Shown: positions 53,579-62,975, counted from the first letter of the stretch. The stretch: DNA of 64,000 nt from GCA-2794515 sp034436155 (GCA_034436155.1 DAOTVP010000011.1:9581-73580), one strand, 5' to 3'. The notes: generated by a model from the letters alone, not told the origin. Translations and numbers: made by a program.

Positions 53579-54724
53579 CTATTTCACCACTTTTTCGGCG
53601 ATGAGCCTTTGAATTTCTGCCTCATCAAAACCCATTTGCGATAAGATGACCCGCGTATGTTCGCCATATTTCGGCACAATATTGACAATATCGGGTTCGC
53701 TATTGCTGATGCGAATCGGGCTACGCATCCATGTTGTGCCGTCATCGAATTTGCCCAACATGCCCCGCGCCACGTAATGCGGGTCGTGTCCGATTTCGGC
53801 GGGGGTATTCACCACTGTGAAGCAACAATCGGCAGGACGTAACAAGGCATCCCATTCGGTGGCAGTTTTCTGTGCGAACAGTTCATCGAGTTCACGGCGT
53901 AAATAATCTTGTTTATCCATGTGTTGATGGTATTCGACCAAATCGGGGCGGTTTATCGCCGTGCAAAAATTTTGCCAAAATTTTTCTTCTAACGCGCCTA
54001 ATGCGACTGCCCGTTTGTCTTTTGTGATATACACCCGATAGCACGCCAACCCGCCACTGAGGACACCGCCCCCCGCGGGCAATCCGAGCGTTTCGGCTTC
54101 TGTCCAGTTATACAGCGAGAAGGGCAGTGCCGCTTCAGATAAGCCCACATCCACAAATGCGCCTTCACCTGTGCGTTCACGGCGGAACAGAGCGGCAGTG
54201 ATGCCCGCTACAGCGATGTATGCCCCGCCCAAATCGGCGACTTGACCGCCCAACACCTGCGGATGCTCCATCGCGCCGATGACCCCCGCCAATGCCACAT
54301 AATTAATATCATGATTGGCGAATGGGGCATACGGACCCGTTGCACCCCAACCCGATATGGCGCAATAAATCAGTTTGGGATTTTCGGCACGGAGCGAGTC
54401 GTAATCGCACCCAAATTTCGCCATCACGCCCGGTCGAAAACTCTCGACCAAAACATCCGCTTGCTTCACGAGGCGTTTTAACACATTCGCGCCCTCATCT
54501 GATTTGAGGTTGAGAATCATACTGCGTTTGGTGCGGTTATTCATCCGAAAAAACACGCTCGAATCGTCAATTGTCGGACCCATCCAACGGGCGTAATCGC
54601 CCCCGTTGGGGTCTTCTATCTTGATGACATCCGCGCCCATATCGACTAACAGTTGTGTGGCGACCCCACTGGGTAACAGACGGGTTAAATCTAAAACACG
54701 AATACCTGCTAATGGCTGATTCAT
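53579..54724 (-). CDS. CaiB/BaiF family CoA-transferase
   Basis: 381 residues from the ATG at 54724 (MNQPLAGIRVLDLTRLLPSG). Class III CoA-transferase/racemase pattern: LLVDMGADVIKIEDPNGGDYAR, NRTKRSMILNLKSDEG, and GGQVADLGGAYIAVAGI, whose Asp is the likely catalytic residue. It moves CoA between carboxylic acids or racemises 2-methylacyl-CoA; the substrate is unknown. No partner dehydrogenase is near. Confidence 0.92.
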   Translation of the reverse strand: MNQPLAGIRVLDLTRLLPSGVATQLLVDMGADVIKIEDPNGGDYARWMGPTIDDSSVFFRMNNRTKRSMILNLKSDEGANVLKRLVKQADVLVESFRPGVMAKFGCDYDSLRAENPKLIYCAISGWGATGPYAPFANHDINYVALAGVIGAMEHPQVLGGQVADLGGAYIAVAGITAALFRRERTGEGAFVDVGLSEAALPFSLYNWTEAETLGLPAGGGVLSGGLACYRVYITKDKRAVALGALEEKFWQNFCTAINRPDLVEYHQHMDKQDYLRRELDELFAQKTATEWDALLRPADCCFTVVNTPAEIGHDPHYVARGMLGKFDDGTTWMRSPIRISNSEPDIVNIVPKYGEHTRVILSQMGFDEAEIQRLIAEKVVK

Positions 54725-54881
54725 CGTAAAAAACACCTATTTAATCAAATGACCGTTTAGTTAGCCTGAGGATAACACACCCGCCGACCATATCCAAAAA
54801 AATTTTACAATTTCTCCATCATATCCCCACAATTGATTGGTTATTTTGCCCAAATGGATTGTCATTTTATGTAATTTCGAT

Positions 54882-54910
54882 TTGCGGAATGCGGTTGGAC
54901 GTGTTATAAC
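54882..54910 (+). promoter_or_regulatory. Probable promoter of the peptide ABC operon
   Basis: TTGCGG (54882-54887), 17-base spacer, TATAAC (54905-54910), about 26 bases before the GTG start of the binding-protein gene. The short leader leaves room for an AAGAG ribosome site. Confidence 0.5.
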
Positions 54911-54935
54911 TAGACCCTAATCAAGAGTTCATTTT

Positions 54936-56549
54936 GTGTTGTTCAGCATCATGGTGTTTATCATTGGCATTTTTGCGTTGCCTACATTGGCACAAGATGA
55001 GCTGATGATGGCAGAAGCGCCCGATTGTGAGTATGGTGGTATTATTAAATCCATTGAAGCGGTAGACGCATTGACCGTTAAATTCACGTTATGCGCCCCC
55101 GATGGTGTTTTCCCACTGCGCGTCGCATTGTCGAACTTCGCCATTCAATCTTCTGAATATCTCGAATCAACTGGTGGTGGCGGTGCGTTGATCACCAACC
55201 CCGTTGGTACAGGTCCCTACAAATTAGACGCATGGAATCAGGGGAGCGAAATTGTGATGTCTCGCTTCGATGATTATCATGGTGAACCGGCTATTGAACC
55301 TACCCTCATCTTCCGTTGGAACAGCGAAGCCGCCGCCCGCCTCATTGAATTGCAATCGGGCAACGTAGACGGTATTGATAACCCCGCCCCCACCGATTTT
55401 GATGTGATTGCGGGCGATAGCAACCTGCAATTGCTCCCGCGTCAGGGCTTAAATGTCTTCTATTTGGGTCTGAATGTCGATATTCCCCCATTTGATAACC
55501 TCAAAGTCCGCCAAGCGATTGCCTATGGTTTGAATCGCCAACGGATTGTGGATAATTATTATCCTGCTGGTTCTGAAGTGGCGACTCAATTTATGCCCCC
55601 CGCCATTCCATCGGGTTATACCCCAGAAGTTGAACCATTCCCATACGATCCCGATATGGCGCGTCAATTGCTCGCCGAATCGGGCTTAGAATTGCCTCTC
55701 GAAGTCACCCTCAATTACCGTGATGTGGTGCGTGGCTATCTGCCCACGCCAGGTGTTGTCGCCGAAGATATTCGCGCTCAACTCGCCGAAATTGGCATTA
55801 ATGTCACGGTCGAAGTGGTCGAATCGGGTACCTTCTTAGATCGCGCCGATGCGGGCGAATTGGGCATGTATTTGCTCGGTTGGGGCGCAGATTATCCCGA
55901 TGCCACCAACTTCCTCGATTATCACTTCGGTGCGGGTGCAAGCCCACAATTCGGCACGGGATACCCCGAAATCCACGACTTGCTCCGCCAAGCCGCTCAA
56001 ATTGCCGATTTGGAAGAACGCAATGCCTTGTATGCTCAAGTGAACACACTTCTGCGCGATAATGTCCCGATGATCCCCGTGGCGCACGGCGCATCGGCAG
56101 TCGCTTTCAAAGCCAGCGTGACGGGCGCTCTTGCCAGCCCACTGGGCAACGAAGCCTTTGCCATTATCGAAGACCCCGATGATGACACCCTCATCTGGAT
56201 GCAAAACGGTGAACCTGCGGGTCTGTATTGCGCCGATGAAACCGATGGCGAATCGCTCCGTGTATGTGAACAATTGGTAGAATCGTTGCTCGGTTTTGCC
56301 CCTGGCACCACGGATGTCATTCCTAGCTTGGCGACCGGTTTTGAAGTGAATGAAGATTCGACCGAATTTACCTTCACCCTCAAAGAAGGGGTCATGTTCC
56401 ATGACGGCACAACCCTCGATGCCAACGATGTGGTGTTATCGTTCTTAGTCCAATGGGATGCCTCGCACCCACTGCATGTCGGGCGTACGGGTAGTTTCGC
56501 CTACTTCAGTGGCATTTTCGGCGCGTTCATCAACGCCCCAGAAGAATAA
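54936..56549 (+). CDS. Family 5 extracellular solute-binding protein with circularly permuted domain order
   Basis: 537 residues. A hydrophobic signal sequence ending ALPTLAQ lacks the usual positive start. Residues 31-410 match the part of DppA/OppA-type proteins that usually follows the first 120 residues (AVDALTVKFTL, NPVGTGPYKLDAW, FDNLKVRQAIAYGLNRQRI, GWGADYPDATNF, PMIPVAHG, SPLGNEAF). Residues about 416-537 (DDTLIWMQNGEP, ESLRVCEQLVESLLGF, PSLATGFEVNEDSTEFTFTL, GVMFHDGTTLDANDVVLSF) match the canonical N-terminal block. The beginning and end of the fold are therefore swapped. Cys pairs C31/C52 and C432/C444 are possible disulfides. GTG start at 54936; ATG at 54951 is an alternative. It probably delivers peptides or similar solutes to the permeases downstream. 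Confidence 0.88.
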   Translation: MLFSIMVFIIGIFALPTLAQDELMMAEAPDCEYGGIIKSIEAVDALTVKFTLCAPDGVFPLRVALSNFAIQSSEYLESTGGGGALITNPVGTGPYKLDAWNQGSEIVMSRFDDYHGEPAIEPTLIFRWNSEAAARLIELQSGNVDGIDNPAPTDFDVIAGDSNLQLLPRQGLNVFYLGLNVDIPPFDNLKVRQAIAYGLNRQRIVDNYYPAGSEVATQFMPPAIPSGYTPEVEPFPYDPDMARQLLAESGLELPLEVTLNYRDVVRGYLPTPGVVAEDIRAQLAEIGINVTVEVVESGTFLDRADAGELGMYLLGWGADYPDATNFLDYHFGAGASPQFGTGYPEIHDLLRQAAQIADLEERNALYAQVNTLLRDNVPMIPVAHGASAVAFKASVTGALASPLGNEAFAIIEDPDDDTLIWMQNGEPAGLYCADETDGESLRVCEQLVESLLGFAPGTTDVIPSLATGFEVNEDSTEFTFTLKEGVMFHDGTTLDANDVVLSFLVQWDASHPLHVGRTGSFAYFSGIFGAFINAPEE

Positions 56550-56566
56550 ACCGATTTTAGCCTAAA

Positions 56567-56595
56567 AATAGGGACACCATCAGCGTGTCCCTATT
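56567..56595 (+). terminator. Intercistronic hairpin between binding protein and permease genes
   Basis: AATAGGGACAC and GTGTCCCTATT (perfect 11-bp stem, 7-base loop) followed by CGTTTTC, 18 bp after the stop. It may cause partial termination or protect the 3' end, giving more binding protein than permease. Confidence 0.65.
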
Positions 56596-56656
56596 CGTTT
56601 TCATTCATCTTGGGATGCCCGACACATCATCCCACAGACACATTCACAGAGGCGCT

Positions 56657-57736
56657 ATGTCTAAATTTTTACTTCGCCGACTCATTCTCACATTGCCCGT
56701 TTTATTTGGCATTGTTTTGATTACATTCGTCATTGCAAGATCTATTCCCGGTGAGCCATGTACGGCAATTTATGCCGAAAAAGCCACCCCCGAATTATGT
56801 GAAGCCCTGGCAAGACGCTGGGGACTCGATAAATCGATTCCAGAGCAATTGGTGGTGTATATTGGTAATGCGCTACGTGGTGATTTTGGCGAATCTGTCC
56901 AACGGAGCAGACCTGTCACCGATATGTTGGCAGAACGCTTGCCCGTGACGATTGAATTGGCGACAGTTGCCTTGTTATTTGCCGTGATTATCGGCGTGCC
57001 GTTGGGGATTACCGCCGCCTACTATCGCAATTCATTCGGGGATGTCGCCACGATGATTATCGCCAATATCGGCGTTTCGATGCCCGTCTTTTGGCTGGCG
57101 CTCATGCTCAAGGTCTTGTTTTCGGTTACACTCAAAGATACGCCATTTTATTTGCCCCCATCGGGTAGTTTGCCCGCAGGGTACATGAATACCATTGTCC
57201 CATTTTATGAAGCGTGGGGCATCGCTACCAAAGAGACGGCAACACCGTTTTTAGTCTTTATTTCTCGATTTAATATCCTTAATGGGTTGCTCACCCTGAA
57301 TTTCGATTTGGTGTTCACCTCTATGCGCTATCTGATTTTGCCTGCGGTGGCTGTCGGCACGATTCCGTTGGCGATTATCGCCCGCATGACGCGCTCTAGC
57401 CTCGTGGATGCGCTCAACCAAGATTATATCCGCACCGCCCGCGCCAAAGGCTTGAGCGAGCGGAATGTGGTCGTCAGGCACGGCTTACGCAATGCCATGC
57501 TCCCTGTCATCACCATCATCGGCTTAAATTTTGGCTATTTGGTGAGTGGGGCAGTCCTCACCGAGACCATCTTCGGCTTGACAGGCGTGGGAAAAACGCT
57601 ATTCGATGCCATCACCTCCCGCGATTATCAGGTGATTCAAGCCGTGACGCTGATTGTGGCATTCTCGTTTATCTTTATCAATTTGGTGGTCGATTTATTG
57701 TATGGCTTTTTAGACCCGCGTATTCGGTTGAGCTAA
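56657..57736 (+). CDS. ABC transporter permease, DppB type
   Basis: 359 residues. Start ATG 56657 with AGAGG upstream (MSKFLLRRLILTLPVLFGIVLI). Six membrane helices; the cytoplasmic EAA loop is ARAKGLSERNVVVRHGLRNAMLP. A long loop (about residues 165-215) is larger than in many DppB proteins. First permease of a DppBC pair; no ATPase gene follows, so the ATPases must be encoded elsewhere. Confidence 0.92.
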   Translation: MSKFLLRRLILTLPVLFGIVLITFVIARSIPGEPCTAIYAEKATPELCEALARRWGLDKSIPEQLVVYIGNALRGDFGESVQRSRPVTDMLAERLPVTIELATVALLFAVIIGVPLGITAAYYRNSFGDVATMIIANIGVSMPVFWLALMLKVLFSVTLKDTPFYLPPSGSLPAGYMNTIVPFYEAWGIATKETATPFLVFISRFNILNGLLTLNFDLVFTSMRYLILPAVAVGTIPLAIIARMTRSSLVDALNQDYIRTARAKGLSERNVVVRHGLRNAMLPVITIIGLNFGYLVSGAVLTETIFGLTGVGKTLFDAITSRDYQVIQAVTLIVAFSFIFINLVVDLLYGFLDPRIRLS

Positions 57737-57756
57737 ATCAGTAAGGACGATATGTG

Positions 57757-58719
57757 ATGCAAGCAACAGTTCCAGAAGCCAATAAACCGATTTCGTTAGC
57801 CGATGAATTGCGCCCGCCGACCAAACGCTGGGTTGTCACAGTGCGTACAATGGCGAGTAATCGCTCGGCGATGGTCGGATTTTTGATTATTTTAGCATTG
57901 ATCTTGGTGGCGATTTTTGCCGATGCCATTGCGCCGTATCCATACGATAAATCGATGTTGGATATCCCGGGCTATCAATCATCGGGTCGGTTGCCGTTGC
58001 GCCCGCCGTGTATTCATGCCTTCGGATGTACCGATGCCACTCAGCATTATCTGGGTTTAGACCAAAATTCGCGTGACCAATTCAGTCGCTTGGTGTATGG
58101 CACGCGCATCTCGCTCACGGTGGGGTTTGTGGCGGTCTCAATTGCCGTCATATTCGGCACACTCATCGGCTTGGTGAGTGGGTATGTCGGCGGGTGGTTT
58201 GATGATATTACCATGCGTTTTATGGATGTGTTACTCGCGTTTCCATCGCTGATTTTGGTGATCGCCATCGTGACGTTACGACAAGGGGCAAATTTAGAAA
58301 ACGCGATGTTGGCGATTGGCATCGTCTCGATCCCTGTGTATGCCCGTTTAACCCGCGCCAGCGTGTTATCGCTCAAAGAACTCGAATATGTCACGGCGGA
58401 ACGCGCCCTTGGGGCGGGGCATATCCGCATCATCTTTTTACACATCCTCCCCAACGCGCTCACGCCGCTCATCGTACAAGCCACGCTGGGTATTGGCACG
58501 GCGGTCATCGAGACGGCGGGTCTCTCGTTTTTAGGAGTCGGCGCGGCTGAGCCGTTGCCCGAATGGGGCGCGATGCTCACCAAAGCGCGGGATTTATTTC
58601 AAACTGCGCCACATCTGGTCATTTATCCGGGGTTGGCGATTACGATTACCGTACTTGGATTTAATTTATTGGGTGATGGCTTGCGCGATGTTTTCGACCC
58701 GCGCCTACGCGGTAAATAG
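57757..58719 (+). CDS. ABC transporter permease, DppC type
   Basis: 320 residues from the ATG at 57757 with AAGGA upstream. N-terminal cytoplasmic part, first helix near 45-65, then a periplasmic loop with LGLDQNSRDQFSRLVYGTRISL (part: DQFSRLVYGTRISL), and the EAA loop ERALGAGHIRIIFLHILPNALTPLI (part). Pairs with the upstream DppB-like protein. Spacing of 20 bp. Confidence 0.92.
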   Translation: MQATVPEANKPISLADELRPPTKRWVVTVRTMASNRSAMVGFLIILALILVAIFADAIAPYPYDKSMLDIPGYQSSGRLPLRPPCIHAFGCTDATQHYLGLDQNSRDQFSRLVYGTRISLTVGFVAVSIAVIFGTLIGLVSGYVGGWFDDITMRFMDVLLAFPSLILVIAIVTLRQGANLENAMLAIGIVSIPVYARLTRASVLSLKELEYVTAERALGAGHIRIIFLHILPNALTPLIVQATLGIGTAVIETAGLSFLGVGAAEPLPEWGAMLTKARDLFQTAPHLVIYPGLAITITVLGFNLLGDGLRDVFDPRLRGK

Positions 58720-58725
58720 GGGATA

Positions 58726-59574
58726 ATGATGATGGTTGAGCCGTTGGTGACATTCATTCATATCAGCGACACACACATTCATAGCAACCCCGACCATTCA
58801 CGCGATTTCGCCCAATATCCGCCCAATTTAGGCGCGAAGGCATTGGTGGATGCGATTAATCAATTGCCCTTCAATATTGATTTTATTTTACATACGGGCG
58901 ATGTGGTCTACGACCCTGTGCCAGAGATGTATACCACCGCCCGCGAAATTTTGAGTCAATTGAAGTATCCGGTGCATTATGTGGCGGGCAATCATGATGC
59001 GGCGGGCGCGTTACAGAATACGCTCATCCAAAAGGGCGATGCGGGTTTGCAGGTGCATTATACATTCGAGGTGAACGGGGTGCAGTTTGCCATTGTCGAT
59101 AGCAACGGCGCGTCCAAACCGCCTGCGGGACACTTCACCGATGCACAATTGGCGTGGATAGGCGATATTTGCGATGCCGATGACCCGCGCCCCTTGGTGA
59201 TTGCCACGCATCATAACGTGTTGCCTGTTGGTATCCCATGGTTGGATAATTATATGGCTGTGACCAATTGGCACAATTTTCATCAGGCGATTTTGCCCGC
59301 CAAACGGCGCATTCGTGGGGTGTTTTTTGGGCATGTGCATCAGAATATTGATGTGGTGCGCGATGGCATTTTGTATGCCAGCACCCTCAGCAGTTGGGTA
59401 CAATTTTTATCGTATCCACAATTAGATAAAACCACTGCCGACCCACGGGCAGAACCCGGTTTTAGCTTGGTGATGGTATCGGCAGAGCAAACCTTCATCC
59501 GCCGTTATCGTTTGCCAGTCCCTCAAATCCCGATTCCAGCGCAAGATGATGATATGACGCAACCCTCGCGTTAA
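58726..59574 (+). CDS. Calcineurin-like metallophosphoesterase (CpdA-like)
   Basis: 282 residues. Metal motifs in order: D15-x-H17 (HISDTHIH), GDVVYD, AGNHDA, THHNV, and GHVH. The arrangement is that of cyclic-nucleotide phosphodiesterases of the CpdA group, though other phosphoesters are possible. It starts 6 bp after the dppC-like stop with GGGG upstream, so it is probably in the same operon. Confidence 0.9.
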   Translation: MMMVEPLVTFIHISDTHIHSNPDHSRDFAQYPPNLGAKALVDAINQLPFNIDFILHTGDVVYDPVPEMYTTAREILSQLKYPVHYVAGNHDAAGALQNTLIQKGDAGLQVHYTFEVNGVQFAIVDSNGASKPPAGHFTDAQLAWIGDICDADDPRPLVIATHHNVLPVGIPWLDNYMAVTNWHNFHQAILPAKRRIRGVFFGHVHQNIDVVRDGILYASTLSSWVQFLSYPQLDKTTADPRAEPGFSLVMVSAEQTFIRRYRLPVPQIPIPAQDDDMTQPSR

Positions 59575-59588
59575 TTTTGGTCATAATA

Positions 59589-59677
59589 TGGCGGATATAC
59601 ACGCCTGACGGCGCTAATCTGCCACTACAAATTTGAGAATTGGTACGGGCAGATTCGGCATTGCCATATATCCGCCC
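59589..59677. repeat. Inverted doublet of type A palindromes
   Basis: 59589-59624 (TGGCGGATATACACGCC, GGCGCTAATCTGCCA, then CTACA) and 59641-59677 (GGTACGGGCAGATTCGG ... ATATATCCGCCC, inverted), about 12 bp apart. Confidence 0.85.
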
Positions 59678-59698
59678 TAAATCTAATCCAGATGCCGA

Positions 59699-60046
59699 TT
59701 ATTCTTCGTCTACGTTAATTTCGACCTTTTGCTTGCTTTCGATGATGTCACCTTCACCGACTTCGCGCACAATTTCGATTTTCACTTTGGTCACAAATGC
59801 GACTGCGGTGGCGAGCAAGGCTAACGGGATACCGCCAATTAGTCCTAACACACCGCCGACCCCCACGCCTACCGTGAGTGAGGTATCAATCAAGGTGCGT
59901 CCATCGTGCGTTTTGATAATCAGACGGCGCACATTGCCTTGTTCAATCAATTCTTTGACCTTATTGACAACCTGATTGCCCGCCATTTCAAATTCTTCGA
60001 CAAAGGTGCGTTTGGTTTTTTCGGTGGTGGTTTGTTCGTCACTCAT
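59699..60046 (-). CDS. DUF4342-domain protein
   Basis: 115 residues from the ATG at 60046 (AGGAGAA upstream). FVEEFEMAGNQVVNKVKELIEQGNVRRLIIK (short: NQVVNKVKELIEQGNVRRL) and a Gly-rich hydrophobic segment LTVGVGVGGVLGLIGGIPLALLA are typical of DUF4342 proteins, likely peripheral or single-span membrane proteins of unknown function. Confidence 0.85.
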   Translation of the reverse strand: MSDEQTTTEKTKRTFVEEFEMAGNQVVNKVKELIEQGNVRRLIIKTHDGRTLIDTSLTVGVGVGGVLGLIGGIPLALLATAVAFVTKVKIEIVREVGEGDIIESKQKVEINVDEE

Positions 60047-60142
60047 GATATTTTCTCCTGAACTCATTGCTTATCGTCTATATCTTTTAATACGCAACGG
60101 CGCGAGAAAAGTTGTAGATGGTGGCGAAATTGGTAGTATAAA

Positions 60143-60991
60143 TTACGCTATCGGCTTGGTCTCGTCGTTGCCCCATTCTTTCCATGAGCCATCGAATACT
60201 GCGCCACCCTTGAACCCCGCTACGCGCATCGCCAATAAGCCATAACTGGCAGATACCCCACCATTGCAATACAACCCGACAGGCACACCATCGCCGATAA
60301 TCCCAATTTGGGCAAACCGCAGGCGCAATTCATCCACAGGCAACATCGTATTTTCAGGTGAAATCAGGCTGTTGCGCGGTAAATTGCTGGCGGTGGGGAT
60401 ATGCCCGAAGCGTTTGGCACGCGATGCCCGTCCGTGATATTCATCAGGCGTGCGGACATCCACCAGAATGAGGTTATCGGCGTTGATGCCCTCTTGTACC
60501 TGTTCCATCGTCAAGCGTAATTCGGGATTCGGCTTGGCGAGAAAAAATTGAGGCGCAAAAGTCGGTATCTCTGCCGTTGTCGGGCGTTTTTCAGATACCC
60601 ATTTCGTCCAGCCACCATCCAACACCGAGACTTTTTCGTGACCATAATAATTTAATGCCCACCATAAACGGGCGGCGAAAATCCCGCCAAAATCATCATA
60701 TGCCACCACATGTGTGTGTTCATCGATGCCCAAATTGCCCATCAATTGGGCGAAAGGCTCAGGTTTGGCGATATGCCCCGCGTTGGGGCTATCGGGGTCG
60801 GTGATGTCGTGTACCCAATCCACGAACACGGCGTTGGGGATATGACTCACCAGATAATCGTCTTTATGGGCGAAATAATGCGGTTTGGGTTCATTGGCGG
60901 GCAATACGCGCCCGCGAATATCGACAATGCGAATATGCGGGTCGTTAAGGTGTTGATTGAGCCATTTGGTCGTCACGAGTAAGTCGGTCAT
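60143..60991 (-). CDS. sseA: Sulfurtransferase (thiosulfate/3-mercaptopyruvate type, two rhodanese domains)
   Basis: 282 residues. Two rhodanese repeats (about 1-140 and 160-280). The active-site Cys is C242 in LYCNGGVSA; the first domain lacks a catalytic Cys. VDIRGRVLPANEP and VDVRTPDEYHG mark the domain starts. The start overlaps the rimI stop by 4 bp, so it ends a tsaE-tsaB-rimI-sseA operon. Confidence 0.93.
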   Translation of the reverse strand: MTDLLVTTKWLNQHLNDPHIRIVDIRGRVLPANEPKPHYFAHKDDYLVSHIPNAVFVDWVHDITDPDSPNAGHIAKPEPFAQLMGNLGIDEHTHVVAYDDFGGIFAARLWWALNYYGHEKVSVLDGGWTKWVSEKRPTTAEIPTFAPQFFLAKPNPELRLTMEQVQEGINADNLILVDVRTPDEYHGRASRAKRFGHIPTASNLPRNSLISPENTMLPVDELRLRFAQIGIIGDGVPVGLYCNGGVSASYGLLAMRVAGFKGGAVFDGSWKEWGNDETKPIA

Positions 60992-61608
60992 TGTTCATCA
61001 TCTTTCGTAATTGGCGGTCTGGGAGTGGTGCTGAAATGGTCTACACAAGCAAGTTTATCTAAAATGGCGTGATACCGCGTCTGTAAGCGGGCAATTTTGG
61101 CGGGGTCGGTCAGATCGAGGCGCATATCGTAGGCATCTTCGTGGTTATCATGATAATAATTCGAGCGCCGATCTACAATCTGAAATTCGTATTTATGATA
61201 CAAATTTTGTGCCACCTGATTGCTCACACGCACTTCTAACACGATATAACTACAATTCATCTGGATGGATTTTTGGATTTGGCAGGCTAGTAACGCCTCG
61301 CCGATACCTTTACCGCGTTCATCGGGATGTGAGGCGATGGTGCTGATGTGCGCTTCATCGGCGATAATCCACAAGCCAGCATACCCCAAAATTTTACCAC
61401 CTGTAGCGGGATTGAACGGGCGGATGAATCTGCGCCACCGTGAGCCACCATCTACCAGCGCCTGCATCACCAGCATGTGACTGGCGGGGGCTTTGCTCAC
61501 CTCGTATTGATACGATTTTTCTGACCACGCGGGCTTAAATGATAATCGGTCTATCACGACTACCTCGCGGATGTCGGTCAGGTGCATATAACGCAAAACG
61601 GCGCTCAT
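60988..61608 (-). CDS. rimI: Ribosomal-protein-alanine N-acetyltransferase (RimI-like)
   Basis: 206 residues, GNAT fold: VIDRLSFKPAWSEKSYQYEV (N-terminal RimI pattern FxxPWS), acetyl-CoA loop HPDERGKGIGEALL, EVRVSNQVAQNLYHKYEF. RimI acetylates the N-terminal Ala of ribosomal protein S18 and is often linked to tsaB/tsaE. Overlaps tsaB by 4 bp. Confidence 0.9.
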   Translation of the reverse strand: MSAVLRYMHLTDIREVVVIDRLSFKPAWSEKSYQYEVSKAPASHMLVMQALVDGGSRWRRFIRPFNPATGGKILGYAGLWIIADEAHISTIASHPDERGKGIGEALLACQIQKSIQMNCSYIVLEVRVSNQVAQNLYHKYEFQIVDRRSNYYHDNHEDAYDMRLDLTDPAKIARLQTRYHAILDKLACVDHFSTTPRPPITKDDEQ

Positions 61609-62291
61609 TTTGACCCTTCGTCTTGGATATATAACGGCACGACTAAATTGGGATGAAACACCGATTTATCTTCGGTAGAACGTAACTTTCCCCACGCATA
61701 ATCGGCTAAATATCCCGCACGACGGGCGCGAATAGCAGGTTTTGCGATGTGTATCGGCTTGCCACTTTCTATCGCCATTTGCAACACCGTTTGACCATGC
61801 GCGTTGATTTCGCCCGTGATGATCGCGTTGCCATCGAGCGTCTCTATCAGATTTTCCCACGTCATGATGCGTGGTGTGCTGTGGCTATGCCATTCGCCTT
61901 TGCGCCAGCGATAACTATTGACGATGACGCGCCCACGTCCCGCCGCCACTACCGCCACAAGCCCCGTATTGGCGCTGTGTTGGGCGTGCGAATAAGCCAA
62001 TAAATCCAGCGTGGTCATGCCAATAAGCGGGAGCTGATGCGCCGCGCACATGCCTTTCGCCATCGCCACACCGATTCGTAGACCCGTATACGACCCCGGT
62101 CCGATGCTCACCGCCAACGCCGTGAGTTGATCGGGCTTGACCGCGCATATATCCAACATGTGATGAATGGCAGGCGCGAGTTGGGATGTGTGTTGGTTAT
62201 CACTTTGCCATGTTTGCTCCATGAGGATGGTCTGACCATCGTGCAAGGCGATGCTGATGAAGCGCGTGGCGGTATCTATGGCTAATAACAT
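61605..62291 (-). CDS. tsaB: tRNA threonylcarbamoyladenosine biosynthesis protein TsaB
   Basis: 228 residues. ASKHA-type N-terminus MLLAIDTATRFISIALHDG, and SIGPGSYTGLRIGVAMAKGM typical of TsaB. It helps TsaD form t6A37 in tRNAs reading ANN codons. Start is 2 bp after the tsaE stop. Confidence 0.94.
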   Translation of the reverse strand: MLLAIDTATRFISIALHDGQTILMEQTWQSDNQHTSQLAPAIHHMLDICAVKPDQLTALAVSIGPGSYTGLRIGVAMAKGMCAAHQLPLIGMTTLDLLAYSHAQHSANTGLVAVVAAGRGRVIVNSYRWRKGEWHSHSTPRIMTWENLIETLDGNAIITGEINAHGQTVLQMAIESGKPIHIAKPAIRARRAGYLADYAWGKLRSTEDKSVFHPNLVVPLYIQDEGSK

Positions 62292-62293
62292 AT

Positions 62294-62791
62294 TTATGCC
62301 CCGAATGTCTTTTCTCTGAACCGTTTAATCAAATCGAGATAATGTGGGCTGTTGCCCTTAAAAATCAGGTTGCGACGGGTGTTATCCACCACGCGAAAAT
62401 CCACCCATAAATAATCGGCTGGCAACAACGGCATGATGCGCTCTGCCCACTCGATGACCACCGCGCCCGAATCGAGCAGGTCATCAAACCCTAACGATTC
62501 GGCATCGCGTGGATTTTCGAGCCGATAGCAATCCAGATGATACAGGCGTTGGCGGTCTTTTTCGCGCCGATGTTCATGCACCAAGACGAATGTCGGACTG
62601 GTGACAGGGTATTGTGACCCCCAACCCGCGCCGATGCCACTGGTGAACACCGTTTTGCCCGCGCCCATATCCCCCGATAGGCACACCACATCGCCCGTTT
62701 GGAGCAACGTCCCCAATTTCGCGCCATAACGCCGACTTTGGTCATCACTATGACTGATGATATTCAATTCATCAGGTTTCAGTATGGTCAA
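62294..62791 (-). CDS. tsaE: tRNA threonylcarbamoyladenosine biosynthesis ATPase TsaE
   Basis: 165 residues. P-loop SGDMGAGKTVF near 40-48, VTSPTFVLVHEH, YHLDCYRL, and VVIEWAERI. TsaE is the ATPase of the TsaBDE complex. The start codon appears to be TTG at 62791 with GAGGA 9 bases upstream; no in-frame ATG is suitably placed. First gene of the operon. Confidence 0.92.
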   Translation of the reverse strand: MTILKPDELNIISHSDDQSRRYGAKLGTLLQTGDVVCLSGDMGAGKTVFTSGIGAGWGSQYPVTSPTFVLVHEHRREKDRQRLYHLDCYRLENPRDAESLGFDDLLDSGAVVIEWAERIMPLLPADYLWVDFRVVDNTRRNLIFKGNSPHYLDLIKRFREKTFGA

Positions 62792-62830
62792 TGAAAAAAT
62801 TCCTCTTTATGATCTTGATAGGTTTTATTG

Positions 62831-62866
62831 TGGCGGATATACGTGGCTAAAGCCTCTAATCCGCCA
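62831..62866. repeat. Single type A palindrome upstream of tsaE
   Basis: TGGCGGATATACG, GGCTAAAGCC inner hairpin, TCTAATCCGCCA, then TTACA. It lies in the divergent gap between tsaE and the YwiC-like gene. Confidence 0.85.
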
Positions 62867-62975
62867 TTACATCCAATGATGTAATAGAGGATTTGCGATA
62901 TATATTCACCATAAATGAACATTATAACGATTTTGTGGGGTAAATTCACCCCGCTTTTTGAAGGATACGTACGAT

